DNA of 64,000 bases from Akebia trifoliata (Eukaryota; Streptophyta; Magnoliopsida; Ranunculales; Lardizabalaceae). Both the position numbers and the translations under genes were made by a program. Location of the stretch: NCBI GenBank assembly GCA_017979445.1, contig CM030711.1:9145221-9209220 (forward strand), read 5' to 3'. Of the stretch, positions 11,000-21,390 are shown piece after piece (position 1 is the stretch's first letter; each line of letters starts with the position of its first letter). The notes under the pieces were generated by a model. That model did no database searches, was not told the origin of the DNA, and saw only the letters and a list, made by a program, of their open reading frames with translations.

Positions 11000-12900
11000 A
11001 TTACTACCAAATGAAGAACATGATATGCTGGTGCAGTTTTTGAAAGCCAATAAAGATGTTTTTGTATGGTCTTTCGAATATATGCCAAGGATAGATCCCC
11101 TTTTTGTGTGTCATCGATTAAACGTCGATGAGACATTCCGACCAGTTTGGCAAAAACCAAGGATATTGTCCCCACACCTGAGACAAAGGTAAATGAGGAG
11201 TCAGTAAACTCTTGAGAGTGGGATTCATCAAAGAACTTAAGTATCCTGAATGGATAGTGAATATAGTAGTAGTGCCAAAAAAGGATGAGAGGGTCTGGGT
11301 TTGCATCGATTTCACCAACTTTTACAAAGCCTGCCCAAAAGATAATTTTACCTTGTCGAGGATCGATAGGTTGGTTGATTCCACTTCGGCACATGAAATG
11401 GTGTCATTCATGGACGAATACTCAGGATATAAGCAGATTCCCCTGGCAGTAAAGGATCAGGAGATAACATCTTTCATAATTGAGCAAAGGTTGTTTCACT
11501 ACACAGTCATGCCTTTCGGGTTAAAAAAATGCAAGGACAACATATCAGAGACTGGTAACTAGAATGTTCGAGGACATGATCAAGAGGACGGTAGAGGTGT
11601 ACATCGATGATCTGCTAGTAAATAATAAAAAAATAGAAGACCACCTAAGAGATCTTGAGGTGACGTTCAAGCCCCTAAGGGGATATCGAATGAGGTTAAA
11701 CTCGAAAAAGTTATCAGGGTGTCTTTTGAAAAAGTCCTTGAGTATATAATTACAAATAGAGGAGTTGAGGCAAACCCAAATCAAATACGATTTTTGATCG
11801 AGATGCCAAGTCCGAGGAACCTGAAGTAGGTGCAGACTTTAGCCGGGAGGATACGACCTTGAATAGGTTCATCTCTCGAGTCTCGGATAGATGTTGTCTA
11901 TTATTCAGCTTGTTGAAGAAAGGAAAAAGGGTTTGAGTGGAATGAAGAATGCGAGACAGTTTTCCGCAACCTTAAGAAATACTTGAGATAGCCACCTATT
12001 CTCAATACTTTAAAAGAAGGGGAAGAGTTGGAGATCTATTCGGCAACCACAACATTGTCTATAAGCTCGATCTTATTCAAGGTAGACCTCGGGCAAGAGT
12101 ATCTTATCTATTACATCAACAAAATGCTAGGCCCATCAAAGGTCAAATACACAAAAATTGAAAAGGTTAGCATATCCCTAGTTTATGCAGCATAGAAACT
12201 TCGATCCTACTTTTTGTCTCATTGAATCCGAGTAGTAAACAATCACCCTCTAAAAGACATGATGTATAGGCCGGAAAAATTTAGGAGAATGGTGAGATGG
12301 GCAGTAGCTCTTGGAGAGCACGACCTATAGTTCGAAAAAAGAACAACATTGAAAAGACAAGTGTTGGCGGATTTCCTAGTAGATTTTTCAATCAAGGATC
12401 CTAACTGGGAAGAGGAAGAGGATGAAATAGTAGAAGAAATCGACCCATGCAGCAGTCAATCAGGGTAGAGAATGTTCGTCGACGGGTCGTCAAACTATAC
12501 TGGGTCAAGTGTCGGCATAGTGTTGGTAACCCTGAACAATGACATGCTCAAGTATTGAAGCTCGGGTATGGGACTTCAAACAACGAGGTAGAATATGAAG
12601 TCGTCATAAATGGGTTCAAAATGGCTAAGGACCTCAAGATCAGCAAACTTATGGTATTTAGACTCCTAGCTAGTTGTAAACCAGTGTGGTAGAGAGTACA
12701 AGGCTAAAAATAAGTAGATGGCAAGATACTTGGCAGTAGTAAAAAGATAGCTCAACAAATTAATCGAAGTACAGATAAATAGAATTTCGAGGGACAAAAA
12801 CAGATACGTTGACTCGCTAGCGTTCATTGCTTCAATACTTGGAGATTTGGAATCTTGAGTGATACCCGTGGAATATCAGCAAAAGGCAAATATCGACTGT
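11000..12900 (+). pseudogene. Reverse transcriptase and RNase H remnant of the gypsy element
   Basis: The frame at 11212-11562 contains RT signatures (PEWIVNIVVVPKKDERVWVC, FMDEYSGYKQIPL, then a MPFGL block). The catalytic YIDDLLV motif is at 11600-11620 in another frame. FMDEYSG and YIDD are close to the canonical FMDAFSG and YVDD. RNase H-like remnants such as MFVDGSSN near 12475-12495 follow, with several in-frame stops. This RT type with downstream RNase H is standard for Ty3/gypsy. Confidence 0.8.
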
Positions 12901-13259
12901 CAGCTAGAGAAATGTATATAGATCGACCAAACGCTGGATTGGATGCACAACTACATGGAATACCTTCGGTCAAGACTCCTCCCTGAGGATAAGAAAAAGG
13001 CAAGGAACCTCCTTTATAAGATCAGAAGGTATACTAGTCGATAGAGAACTGTACAAAATGTCGTTCGGGGGACCACTCTTGAAATGCAAAAGAATCCGAG
13101 CTAGTAATGGTAGAGATGCATGGGGGAGTATGTGGGAATCACTTGGGAGGACGGTCACTGACGAATAAAGTAGTAACTTAAGGATATTTCTGGCCAAGGA
13201 TGCAAGAAGATTGTAAAAGGTACAACAGAACGTGTGACAGATGCAAAAGTTCGCTCATT

Positions 13260-13990
13260 TGAACCTCCGACCTTCTGACGAGCTTCACTCGATGACAACT
13301 TCCTGACCATTCACAATCTGGGGAATGTATATCGTTGAGCCCTTACCTCAAGAGAAAGGGAGTAAGAAGTTCATACTGGTGGCAACGGACTACTTCACAA
13401 AATGGGTAAAGGCTATCCAACTTACTCGAATAAGAGAGGAAGAAGTTATCAAATTTACATGAGAACACATCATAACACGTTTTGGGATCCCATATGTGAT
13501 AATCTCAGAAAACGACATACAATTCAAAGGAAATCGAGTGCAATTGTACTATAAAGAGTACGAGATCCACTCACTCCAATCATCGTCGAGTTACCCACAA
13601 GGGAATGGATAGGTAGAAGTTTCAAACAAGACGATACTGGATAACCTAAGAAAAAAGACTAGCCGAACATAAAGGGAAATGGGTGGAAGAATTGTACAAC
13701 GTATTATGGGCATACTGAATGATGCTTAGACAAGCCTCGGGGCTAACACCGTTTGCATTAGCATATGGAATGGAGGCCGTCATCCCCACCAAGGTACAAA
13801 TCCCCACAATCAGAGCGCAAGTTGTTGAGGCAAGCATGAACGAGGAAATGATAGCACGAAATCTTGATTGGTTGGATGAAACTCGAGAGAGAGTAATGGA
13901 GAGACTCACACGGTATCAATAGCAACTGAAGAGATCTTATGATCGAAGAGCACGGAAGAGGGAGTTCAAGGTTGGAGATATTGTACTGCG
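13260..13990 (+). pseudogene. Integrase remnant of the gypsy element
   Basis: Recognisable pieces are VATDYFTKWVKAI near 13379-13418 (integrase core), RFGIPYVIISENDIQF near 13480-13520 and YPQGNG near 13590-13608. The C-terminal LRQASGLTPFALAYGMEAVIP is at about 13719-13790. The stop in place of Q after PQGNG and others elsewhere break the frame. No chromodomain is seen after integrase, which favours a non-chromovirus (Tat-like) gypsy. Confidence 0.78.
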
Positions 13991-14280
13991 AAAGGTATTC
14001 TCCAACACAAAATAGCTAAACAATGGAAAGCTATGAGCAAATTGGGAAGGACTGTACATCGTCTACAAAGTCGAAGAAGCAGGGGTATATTATTTAAAAA
14101 CGGTACTAGGAGATGTAATCACGGCATTGTGGAATGCCTTCAACCTCAAAAAATACTATCAATGAAATATCTTATCTCCAAACGTTATTACATTCTATTA
14201 CCCTTTAAAAGTCTTGGATCATCTAAATTTAAACCTATCCTGGGACTTCTGTCGATTATTATCAGAATCCTCCGCAAGAT

Positions 14281-14510
14281 GAAAAGCCTTGGCATTTCAC
14301 TAGAGTCAAGCCCAATTAAGGAGTTGGTATAGAGAAAAACCTTGGCCTTTCACTAGAGCCGAACCCAACTGAGGAGTTGGTATATCAAAAAGCCTCACCC
14401 TTTATTGGAGTTGAGCCCAATTGAGGAGTTGGTATAATGAAAAGTCTTGGTACTTCACTGGAGTCGAGTCCAATTGAGGAATTGGTACAACAAAGAGCTT
14501 TGACCCTTCA
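14281..14510 (+). repeat. 53-bp minisatellite in the gypsy 3' non-coding region
   Basis: About four and a third copies of a 52-53-bp unit are anchored by CCTTGG/TCTTGG at 14287, 14340, 14393 and 14445. Each contains CACTAGAG or CACTGGAG and CCAATTGAGGAGTTGGTAT variants. It lies between integrase and the antisense gene. Tandem repeats at this place are known from Tat-lineage elements. Confidence 0.85.
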
Positions 14511-14850
14511 TTATGGCCAAGCTCGGTCCAGGATCTCATTCGGTCATGTTATTATATACCTAAGTCTTTGGTCATCTCACGATCTAAGCCCAATCTGGCA
14601 TTTCAAACAGTTTTTATGTGAACTCGGCTCATCGCAGGAGCAGAGCCCGACCATATGAAGTTAAACATCTATTTCATTTTCTGAATCTCAGATTGTTTTG
14701 AAATCATATCCCAAGTTGGGAATGCATTATCAAATTAAATCCATAATCTTTTGGGGATTACTTGGTTTGTAAATAAAGTCTATAAGGCGAAACACAAAGA
14801 AGAAACATATTTTTTATTGATAAAGAACTAAGTTAATTACAAAAGATTTC

Positions 14851-16609
14851 CTAAGAAAGATTGGCATCATTGGGAATGTTGCCCGTATCCTTTGGAGCTT
14901 CGGTAGGGTCAGTAGAAGCAATAACAGCTTTCAGAGCCAGCTCGACTTTTGTCAATTTTGCCTTAATCTTGTTATAAGCCTTCTCCCAGGCTGACTCTGA
15001 CTCATCAAGTTGGGCTTACAGGTGAGCTAGCTTTTCCTCGAGTGCTTTCTCCTTCTCTGCCTCCAACTCTTTTTCAATCGAGGCAACCTTTCTCTCCACC
15101 AAGGCGAGACTTGTCCTCACCTATTCTAGCTCGGATTTCATAACATCCAGGTTGCCATGGATCTTCAGAGAGTTGGACGTGACAACATCATTTTCGTTTT
15201 GAAACCTTTTTGCAGCCGCTTCAGCATTATCACAATCGGTTAGCGTCGCGTCCCTCGAGTGGTTGATCTTCGTCACAGCATGCTAGACCTGAAAAAAAAT
15301 AGAGACGTCAAAACTGGGCAAATAGAAATAAAAAAGAACATTAAGGGAAGTCAGAGAGCCTCATTGTAATCAAAGCTCGAAAAGTATCGTTGAAGAACCT
15401 TGATGGGTCCTTCGCAAAATGCTTGTTAATAATTGCCATGTCTTTTGGAAGACATGACGACTCAAACAACACTCGAGCAACTCTGGAGCTGATGAGCGCG
15501 AAATCTTGGTATGTGATTGACTTTCCAGCCATGGACTGGAAAACGACCCATGGGACGGTCTGGGGGCTAGTTTCCCTGTGTCCAGTCTTAGATGTGGAAG
15601 CTGAGGTTTGGGATCGATTGGTAGGGGCTTGAGAAGAAGTAGCAACTGTTGGAGCAGGAACTTGGGGGGTAGCGGTTCCAATTTTAGAGGGCTGGGGGTC
15701 ATTACCCCTCTTTAGTTTCTTCAGAAGAGGCTGCTCGTCCTCCTCATCTTCAGCTTTGAGGTGGGAAAGAGCCACTTCCACCACCTCGTCGTTAGAGGCA
15801 TCGGAATCGAAGGTAGGAGTTGGCCGATTCGAACAAAAAGACATGTCCTCATCGTCAGAAAGCTGGTGAGCAAAGCTCGGACACCTCGATCCTTCGCCCT
15901 CCCTATATGAACCGACGAGCTGTAGAAACTCAGTGGCGTGGTGATACAATTTCAGGTTGGAGAGATAGTGCGTGATGATTACACGCCTTTATCTTTGCTC
16001 GGACTTGTAGTCATATAAAAAAAAGGGTTAAACCTCAGAAAAAACTTGAAGGATGATAGGAATAAAAGGGATAAGACTCACCCGTCCATTGAAAGAGTTA
16101 AACGCGAGAGAGAGAGAGAAGCTTGTCCCTGGGCACGTACTCCCACCGACCAGTTAACTTCATCAGGAATAAAAACCATTCCTTGTCCGAGTCAAGAAGC
16201 TCGAACAAGGATGACTTATCTCTCCTCTTGGTTAAATAAAAAACCTTTGTTTCTTGGGACACCTTTTTAGGGCAAATTGGGCCCTTATATCGAGGAGCCC
16301 GAGATGGAGACCTTCCCCTAGCCGAGCATTCATCTGCTCTATAGCATGGATTAAGTGAAAAAAGTTTTCGCTCATTTGACTTGGGACCCTTCGGTAGAAA
16401 TTTAAGACCTCTTGAGTTAACCTACTTAGAGGGACTCAGAAGTCGACTTTAAACTACCTCCAAAACACCACTGTGGTACCCTGGGGGAAGCCTTAAGAGC
16501 ACGAGGGCATATTCGTAAGAGATGTGCCCACGTCATCAGGGATAGCATAGGTATCCTTGATTTTGGATAATGGAGGACGTGTGGGGGAATAAGTCTTCCC
16601 CATAGCCAT
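14851..16609 (-). pseudogene. Antisense gene remnant of the Tat-like gypsy element ('putative gypsy-type transposon' family)
   Basis: It is encoded opposite to gag-pol, between integrase and the 3' LTR. The likely start is MAMGKTYSPTRPPLSKIKDT at 16609 downward. Fragments near 16420-16300 read as RVPLSR...VLNFYRRVPSQM-like sequence. A clean 202-codon open stretch lies at 15949-15341 (acidic-rich, serine/threonine-rich, then an ISSRVARVLFESSCLPKD helix). A coiled-coil tail (VERKVASIEKELEAEKEKAL, then KAKLTKVELALKA) ends at a TAG at 14851-14853. The order resembles the antisense proteins of Tat-lineage elements (Pfam family often called 'putative gypsy type transposon'). At least one stop in the coil and frame shifts before 15949 indicate decay; an intron at about 15290-15340 is possible. 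Function in the family is unknown. Confidence 0.65.
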
Positions 16610-17222
16610 AAATGAATAAGGTATAAAAAATATGAGATTTCTTTTGAGGAGAGGGGAAAGGACTGGCAATTTAACCTTGTGGTTGAAGAAGTACACTAAA
16701 TGTAAGAATTTTGGAAGAGAAGAACTCCCTGATGCCGAGCTAGTACAAGCTTGAGAAACGAGAGAGTAGAGTGTTAAGAGAGGAAAATAGAGAGTAAAGA
16801 GTAAAAATTGAAAAACGAGAAGGAATGAGGTATATATAGGCCTATGGAACCTCGAGATGTGTAGCAAAATGGAAGGCTAGGAAGCCCTCGAGAAACAAGG
16901 CAATAATGAATAGGATGACATATTGATTGGCGTTAGGAACGAGGCAAGAGGTACAAACGCGTGTGCGAAGCCGACTAATACCATTGCGCCATGTGTAGAC
17001 GACGCATAAATGTGCCGCATAACAAATTCACCGAGAGCACGAGTTACGAAGGAAATAATTACAAGTGCTAACATGGACGTTCAAACGGTCGGATTTTGAG
17101 TTTAATGCCATTAATGAGTGCTTGATGAACCACCACCCAGCAAGAGGTCGCCATGCGTCTGCCATTAATTACGGTATCTTGGGGCCAGCCGCGGATCATG
17201 ATCCAAAATCCCGAAAGGGTAG

Positions 17223-17713
17223 TGTGGAGGATATTTTTTCAGCGAGTAACATGTGGCAATCTCGAGGAATCATAACCGAATCACCAGATTCTGTGGAGGG
17301 CTAACTGACCAAGCATTAAGACTGACCTTTTAAATTATGTTAGTGGGTAGGTCAGGGGAAACTCTGTAAAGCTTGGTATGTTAGATGTAATTACTTCTGC
17401 ATCTGAGAGGTTACGTGTAACTGCTCCTGCAAGTAAGAGATTAGGTGTAATTGCTCTCACGGAAATCGAGGTAGATCACAGAGCAGGTGCAACTACTTCG
17501 AAAAGTATCCAAGGAGATCTACAAGTAGAGAATTCTATAAATACAAGGTAGCAACACACCTAAAATGTTAGAAAAATATTTCCTAGAGAATACTTTGTTA
17601 AGTCGGCATTGAAATTCTAACTTGAGAGTCGAAGTGGTTTTGTTGTAGGTCCTCCTCCGAGCTTAGGAAGAATCAGTGAGGATAATGAGGTAGAGTGAAT
17701 TTTTGCCTATACA
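17223..17713 (+). repeat. 3' LTR of the gypsy element
   Basis: This 491-bp LTR starts TGTGGAGG and ends CTATACA, directly followed by the TSD AACGC. It contains a likely TATA box (TCTATAAATA near 17534). It preserves the hAT-empty site ACACACCTAAAATG, showing that the hAT element entered the 5' LTR after the gypsy element inserted. Confidence 0.92.
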
Positions 17714-18224
17714 AACGCCTTGGGTGCGACTTGGAGCATGCATGGGTTTTCAATACTTCTAAATACTCGATTTATTAGTAAGTCTCCTCGACCTCCTTTG
17801 TAAACCATTTTGTTTTATTTTCAATTAATTTTATAAAAAAAATAATCTGAAACATGTATTTCAATGAATTGTTTCTTTGATTTACTTTGTTAAGGTGCTT
17901 GTGGCTTGCATGGTGTTGATGTTTGGTCTCTTTGAGTCGGACAAATTTGTTTAGCCTATTTGCAGAATCTGCTTGAAAGCATCCTCAAAATGTAGTATTT
18001 GTGTGCTTGGGTAGTATGATTACAAGGTCATGGCTTGATGGTCTTTGAACTCAAGAAGAAACGAGCCTTCTTTTGGTTCACTCCAATCGCCTTTCATCCA
18101 ATTGCGACCCTTAAGGTACTCTTTTTGATCTTTAAGATTGTATGGTGGTTTCTATAATTGTTTTCATTTTTCAATTTGGAGGTGTCGGTGTTATGTCCAA
18201 TGAACCGCTCCCTATATATATATA
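17714..18224. other. Spacer between the gypsy element and the foldback array
   Basis: After the TSD there is about 500 bp of unremarkable AT-rich sequence with no open frame or repeat that I could support. A (TA)n tract near 18213-18224 marks the start of the foldback cluster. Confidence 0.6.
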
Positions 18225-18641
18225 GGGTCAAGATCAAGGGCCATATGAAAAAACATATGTAAAAACATTGTAACATTAATAAAATTTTAAAATATAGGTT
18301 AGAAGTTTCGAATTGAGCTGATTTTTCGTGAGGATGATCTCTATGATGTGAAGATCATCAAAAAAAAAAAAAAAAAAATCAGTCCAATCTGAAATTTCTA
18401 ACCCCATTAAAAGTGATTTAGAATGTGGACCGTCGATTTTTTGTCAACTTTTTTCAATAATTTATAAATCATTTTTGATGGATTTAGAAGTTTCTGATTG
18501 AGCTGATTTTTTGTGAGGATGATCTTCTCATCATAGTGACCATCCTTGCAAAAAATCAGCTCAATCCAAAACCTCCAACCCTTATTTTGAAAAACCATTG
18601 TTTTTTCATATGTTTTTACATATGGCCCTTGAACCGCCCCC
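18225..18641. mobile_element. Foldback element A (hairpin MITE)
   Basis: The outer arms CAAGGGCCATATG (left) and CATATGGCCCTTG (right) are inverse. Inside, each arm holds its own smaller hairpin built from AGCTGATTTTT, GAGGATGATC and GATCATC...AAAATCAG. (TA)n tracts lie on both sides. The core is shared with elements B, C1-C3 and the 45100 copy, but the outermost arms differ. The left arm has a poly-A expansion at 18360-18378. Confidence 0.75.
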
Positions 18642-18650
18642 ATATATATA

Positions 18651-19027
18651 GGTCCCTTTCAGCAACAAACATTTTGACAAACATTTTGGCAAAACATTTT
18701 TCAAAACATGGGTTATAGGTTTTGGAATAGGCTGATTTTTGGTGAGGATGATCTCTACGGTGAGGAGATCATCCTCATCAAAAATCAGCTCATTCCAAAA
18801 CTTCTAGCCCCATGTTTACAAATTGAAAATTTGTGGACCGTCCATTTTTTGTAAATCATTTTTTATGGGTTAGAAGTTTTGGAATGGGCTGATTTTTGGT
18901 GATGATGATCTCCTCCCCGTAGAGATCATCCTCACCAAAAATCAGCCCATTCCAAAACCTATAACCCATATTTTGAAAAATGTTTTGCCAAAATGTTTGT
19001 CAAAATGTTTGTTGCTGAACATTTTCC
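18651..19027. mobile_element. Foldback element B (hairpin MITE)
   Basis: The outer arms run from TCAGCAACAAACATTTTGAC to GTCAAAATGTTTGTTGCTGA and are perfectly inverse over the stretch examined. Each arm has an internal hairpin GGTGAGGATGATCTCTACGG / GATCATCCTCACCAAAAATC. TA-repeats flank it: TATATATA at 18642 and a long (TA)n at 19028-19080. Confidence 0.85.
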
Positions 19028-19080
<53 letters not shown>

Positions 19081-19460
19081 GGGTCACGTTATTACGACCC
19101 CCTTTGCAACCCCCTTTGCGACACACCTTTTTGTCTTATATGGGCAAAAATGTTTGGAATGGGCTGATTTTTTGTGAGGATGATCTCTATGGTGAGGGGA
19201 TCATCCTGGAAAAAAATCATCCCATTCCAAAACTTCTAACCCCATCAAAATTGATTACAAAAATTGGACGGTCTATAATTTTTCAACAAAAATCGGACGG
19301 TCTAGAAGTTTTGGAATGGGCTGATTTTTTGCCAGGATGATCCCCTCACCATAGAGATCATTCTCACAAAAAATCAGCCCATTCCAAACATTTTTGCCCA
19401 TATAAGACAAAAAGGTGTGTCGCAAAGGGGGTTGCAAAGGGGGTCGTAATAACGCAACTC
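19081..19460. mobile_element. Foldback element C1
   Basis: The 380-bp hairpin starts GGGTCACGTTATTACGACCC and ends GTAATAACGCAACTC. Its centre (TTGGACGGTCTATAATTTTT) is in the opposite orientation to that of C2 and C3. It is bounded by the long TA tract (left) and a 15-base TA tract (right). Confidence 0.85.
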
Positions 19461-19475
19461 TATATATATATATAT

Positions 19476-19856
19476 GAGTTGCGTTATTACGACCCCCTTT
19501 GCAACCCCCTTTGCGACACACCTTTTTGTCTTATATGGGCAAAAATGTTTGGAATGGGCTGATTTTTTGTGAGGATGATCTCTATGGTGAGGGGATCATC
19601 CTGGCAAAAAATCAGCCCATTCCAAAACTTCTAGACCGTCCGATTTTTGTTGAAAAATTATAGACCGTCCAATTTTTGTAAATCAATTTTGATGGGGTTA
19701 GAAGTTTTGGAATGGGATGATTTTTTGCCAGGATGATCCCCTCACCATAGAGATCATCCTCACAAAAAATCAGCCCATTCCAAACATTTTTGCCCATATA
19801 AGACAAAAAGGTGTGTCGCAAAGGGGGTTGCAAAGGGGGTCGTAATAACGCAACTC
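19476..19856. mobile_element. Foldback element C2
   Basis: The 381-bp hairpin has identical inverse ends GAGTTGCGTTATTACGACCC. It is a near-exact inverted copy of C1 and a near-exact direct copy of C3. Each arm contains the CACCATAGAGATCATCCTC hairpin. TA tracts of about 15 bases lie on either side. Confidence 0.87.
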
Positions 19857-19871
19857 TATATATATATATAT

Positions 19872-20252
19872 GAGTTGCGTTATTACGACCCCCTTTGCAA
19901 CCCCCTTTGCGACACACCTTTTTGTCTTATATGGGCAAAAATGTTTGGAATGGGCTGATTTTTTGTGAGGATGATCTCTATGGTGAGGGGATCATCCTGG
20001 CAAAAAATCAGCCCATTCCAAAACTTCTAGACCGTCCGATTTTTGTTGAAAAATTATAGACCGTCCATTTTTTGTAAATCAATTTTGATGGGGTTAGAAG
20101 TTTTGGAATGGGATGATTTTTTGCCAGGATGATCCCCTCACCATAGAGATCATCCTCACAAAAAATCAGCCCATTCCAAACATTTTTGCCCATATAAGAC
20201 AAAAAGGTGTGTCGCAAAGGGGGTCGCAAAGGGGGTCGTAATAACGTGACCC
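19872..20252. mobile_element. Foldback element C3
   Basis: The 381-bp hairpin starts GAGTTGCGTTATTACG and ends CGTAATAACGTGACCC. Its right end therefore pairs with the left end of C1, not with its own left end, at the outermost six or so bases. It is followed by TATATATATATATATATG. Confidence 0.85.
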
Positions 20253-20709
20253 TATATATATATATATATGTATGTATATCCATTGAATTACATCATAAGG
20301 TTGAAGATGAGGATACAAATTATTAAAAGCAAGGGTGCAATATAATAATTTTTTGGTCTCTCATAGAGGGCTGTGGTCAAGGGGCATCCTATGACTTTGA
20401 AAATGCAGGGGAGCTTTCTCAAATATTCACCAAATAACATTTTTCGAGGTTGAAGGTAAAAAGTGGAGTATGTCTAACTTACCCAAAATTTATTGATCCA
20501 GATCCGTCTAAACCTGATCTGATCCAATCCACCACGATTGGATCCGAACCGAACCTGTACCATTGAGTGACGTGGTTATCAAATGCAAAAGCTACGTGGA
20601 TGATAGATCATCCATCCAAGTCGCATTAGAGCCATTTCCCAGTTTTTCAGCGTTGCGTATTTAAAACCCCATCATTCTCGTTTCTTACACCTAAAGCTGC
20701 AATGTGCCT
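20253..20709 (+). promoter_or_regulatory. Upstream region of the NDUFAF4-like gene
   Basis: It lies between the foldback array and the first ATG. GCGTATTTAAAACCCC near 20654-20669 is a plausible TATA box, about 40 bp upstream of the first ATG (20702). GTGACGTGG near 20567 and CTACGTGG near 20592 are ACGT-core motifs. Some GGATCCGAACCGAACC-like sequence near 20540 resembles hAT subterminal repeats. No experimental support exists here. Confidence 0.4.
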
Positions 20710-20758
20710 ATGTCTATATGTAGTTTTCGTTCTCAGATTTCTCCAAATAAAACCCTAA
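20702..20758 (+). other. Upstream ORF in the NDUFAF4-like leader
   Basis: An 18-codon frame starts at the first ATG (20702) and ends TAA at 20756-20758. It overlaps, in another frame, the in-frame upstream ATG at 20710 that would extend the main protein. It ends about 130 bp before the core start at 20890. It could reduce use of the extended start if the mRNA leader includes it; the transcription start is not known. Confidence 0.45.
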
Positions 20759-20889
20759 TTTCAGCTCTTCGTTTCTCATCAAACCTCTCTAATCCAACAG
20801 AAACAGCATCAAAACCTCCTGATTTGATCCCAAATCACCCTAAAACAAGTCCGTACAGTGGTAGTAGTTGGAAAAAGGCGGAATCAGGG

Positions 20890-21346
20890 ATGGGGCAGGC
20901 ATTGAGGCGAGCCACGAGTCGAGTTCGGAGTTCGAGTCTCGATCCGTCTTCTTCGTCACAGGTCAAGAACGTTGAGAGGCGTCCGAAAGTGGTTCCAACA
21001 GTGGAACCAAAGATGGATCCGAAGAGAGGCGAAGGTAGAACCGATGGTTCCGATCCTGGTGAGTGGGTTAAATTGCTGCCGTTTTTATATCTTTCGTTTT
21101 ATTCCTAATTTTTTTTGTAAGAAATTTGAATTTAACTGATATTAAAAGAACCAATAATAAAGAATTTACAAGAAAATAACCTCATTGAAAATGAGAATTT
21201 TTTTTATTATTTATAAGTATAATATATTGAAAAAGGGGGAAAACAAGATACAAGGAGATTGAAAATGAGAATTACCAACACCCCCCACAATAAAAATCCC
21301 ATTTTTCTCGACTTCTCTTCTTCTTCTCTCTCTCTCTCTCCCCCCC

Positions 21347-21390
<44 letters not shown>

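Larger units (their letters stand above)
7399..17713 (+). mobile_element. Full-length but decayed Ty3/gypsy LTR retrotransposon, Tat-like
   Basis: Two LTRs beginning TGTGGA and ending CTACA/TACA (7399-8739 and 17223-17713) enclose gag, protease, RT, RNase H and integrase remnants in gypsy order. The 5-bp flanks AACGC (7394-7398 and 17714-17718) form a perfect TSD, which settles the borders. The 3.2 kb between integrase and the 3' LTR holds an antisense gene remnant and a minisatellite, as in Tat-lineage elements (Ogre, Grande, Retand). Many in-frame stops and visible LTR divergence make it an old, non-autonomous insertion. Confidence 0.93.

Noticed and set aside
10987..11394. Minus-strand ORFs opposite the gypsy RT
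   Set aside because: They are shadows; the + strand carries the RT motifs FMDEYSG and YIDD.
18225..20252. CRISPR-like or satellite array
   Set aside because: The units are long palindromes with (TA)n spacers in a plant nuclear context; there are no unique spacers or cas genes.
18973..20283. Repeated small ORFs (LLRPPLQPPLRHTFLSYMGK-type) in the foldback array
   Set aside because: The same peptide occurs because the hairpin arms are repeated; it appears on both strands and contains TATA-derived YIYIYI runs. No sign of selection for coding.
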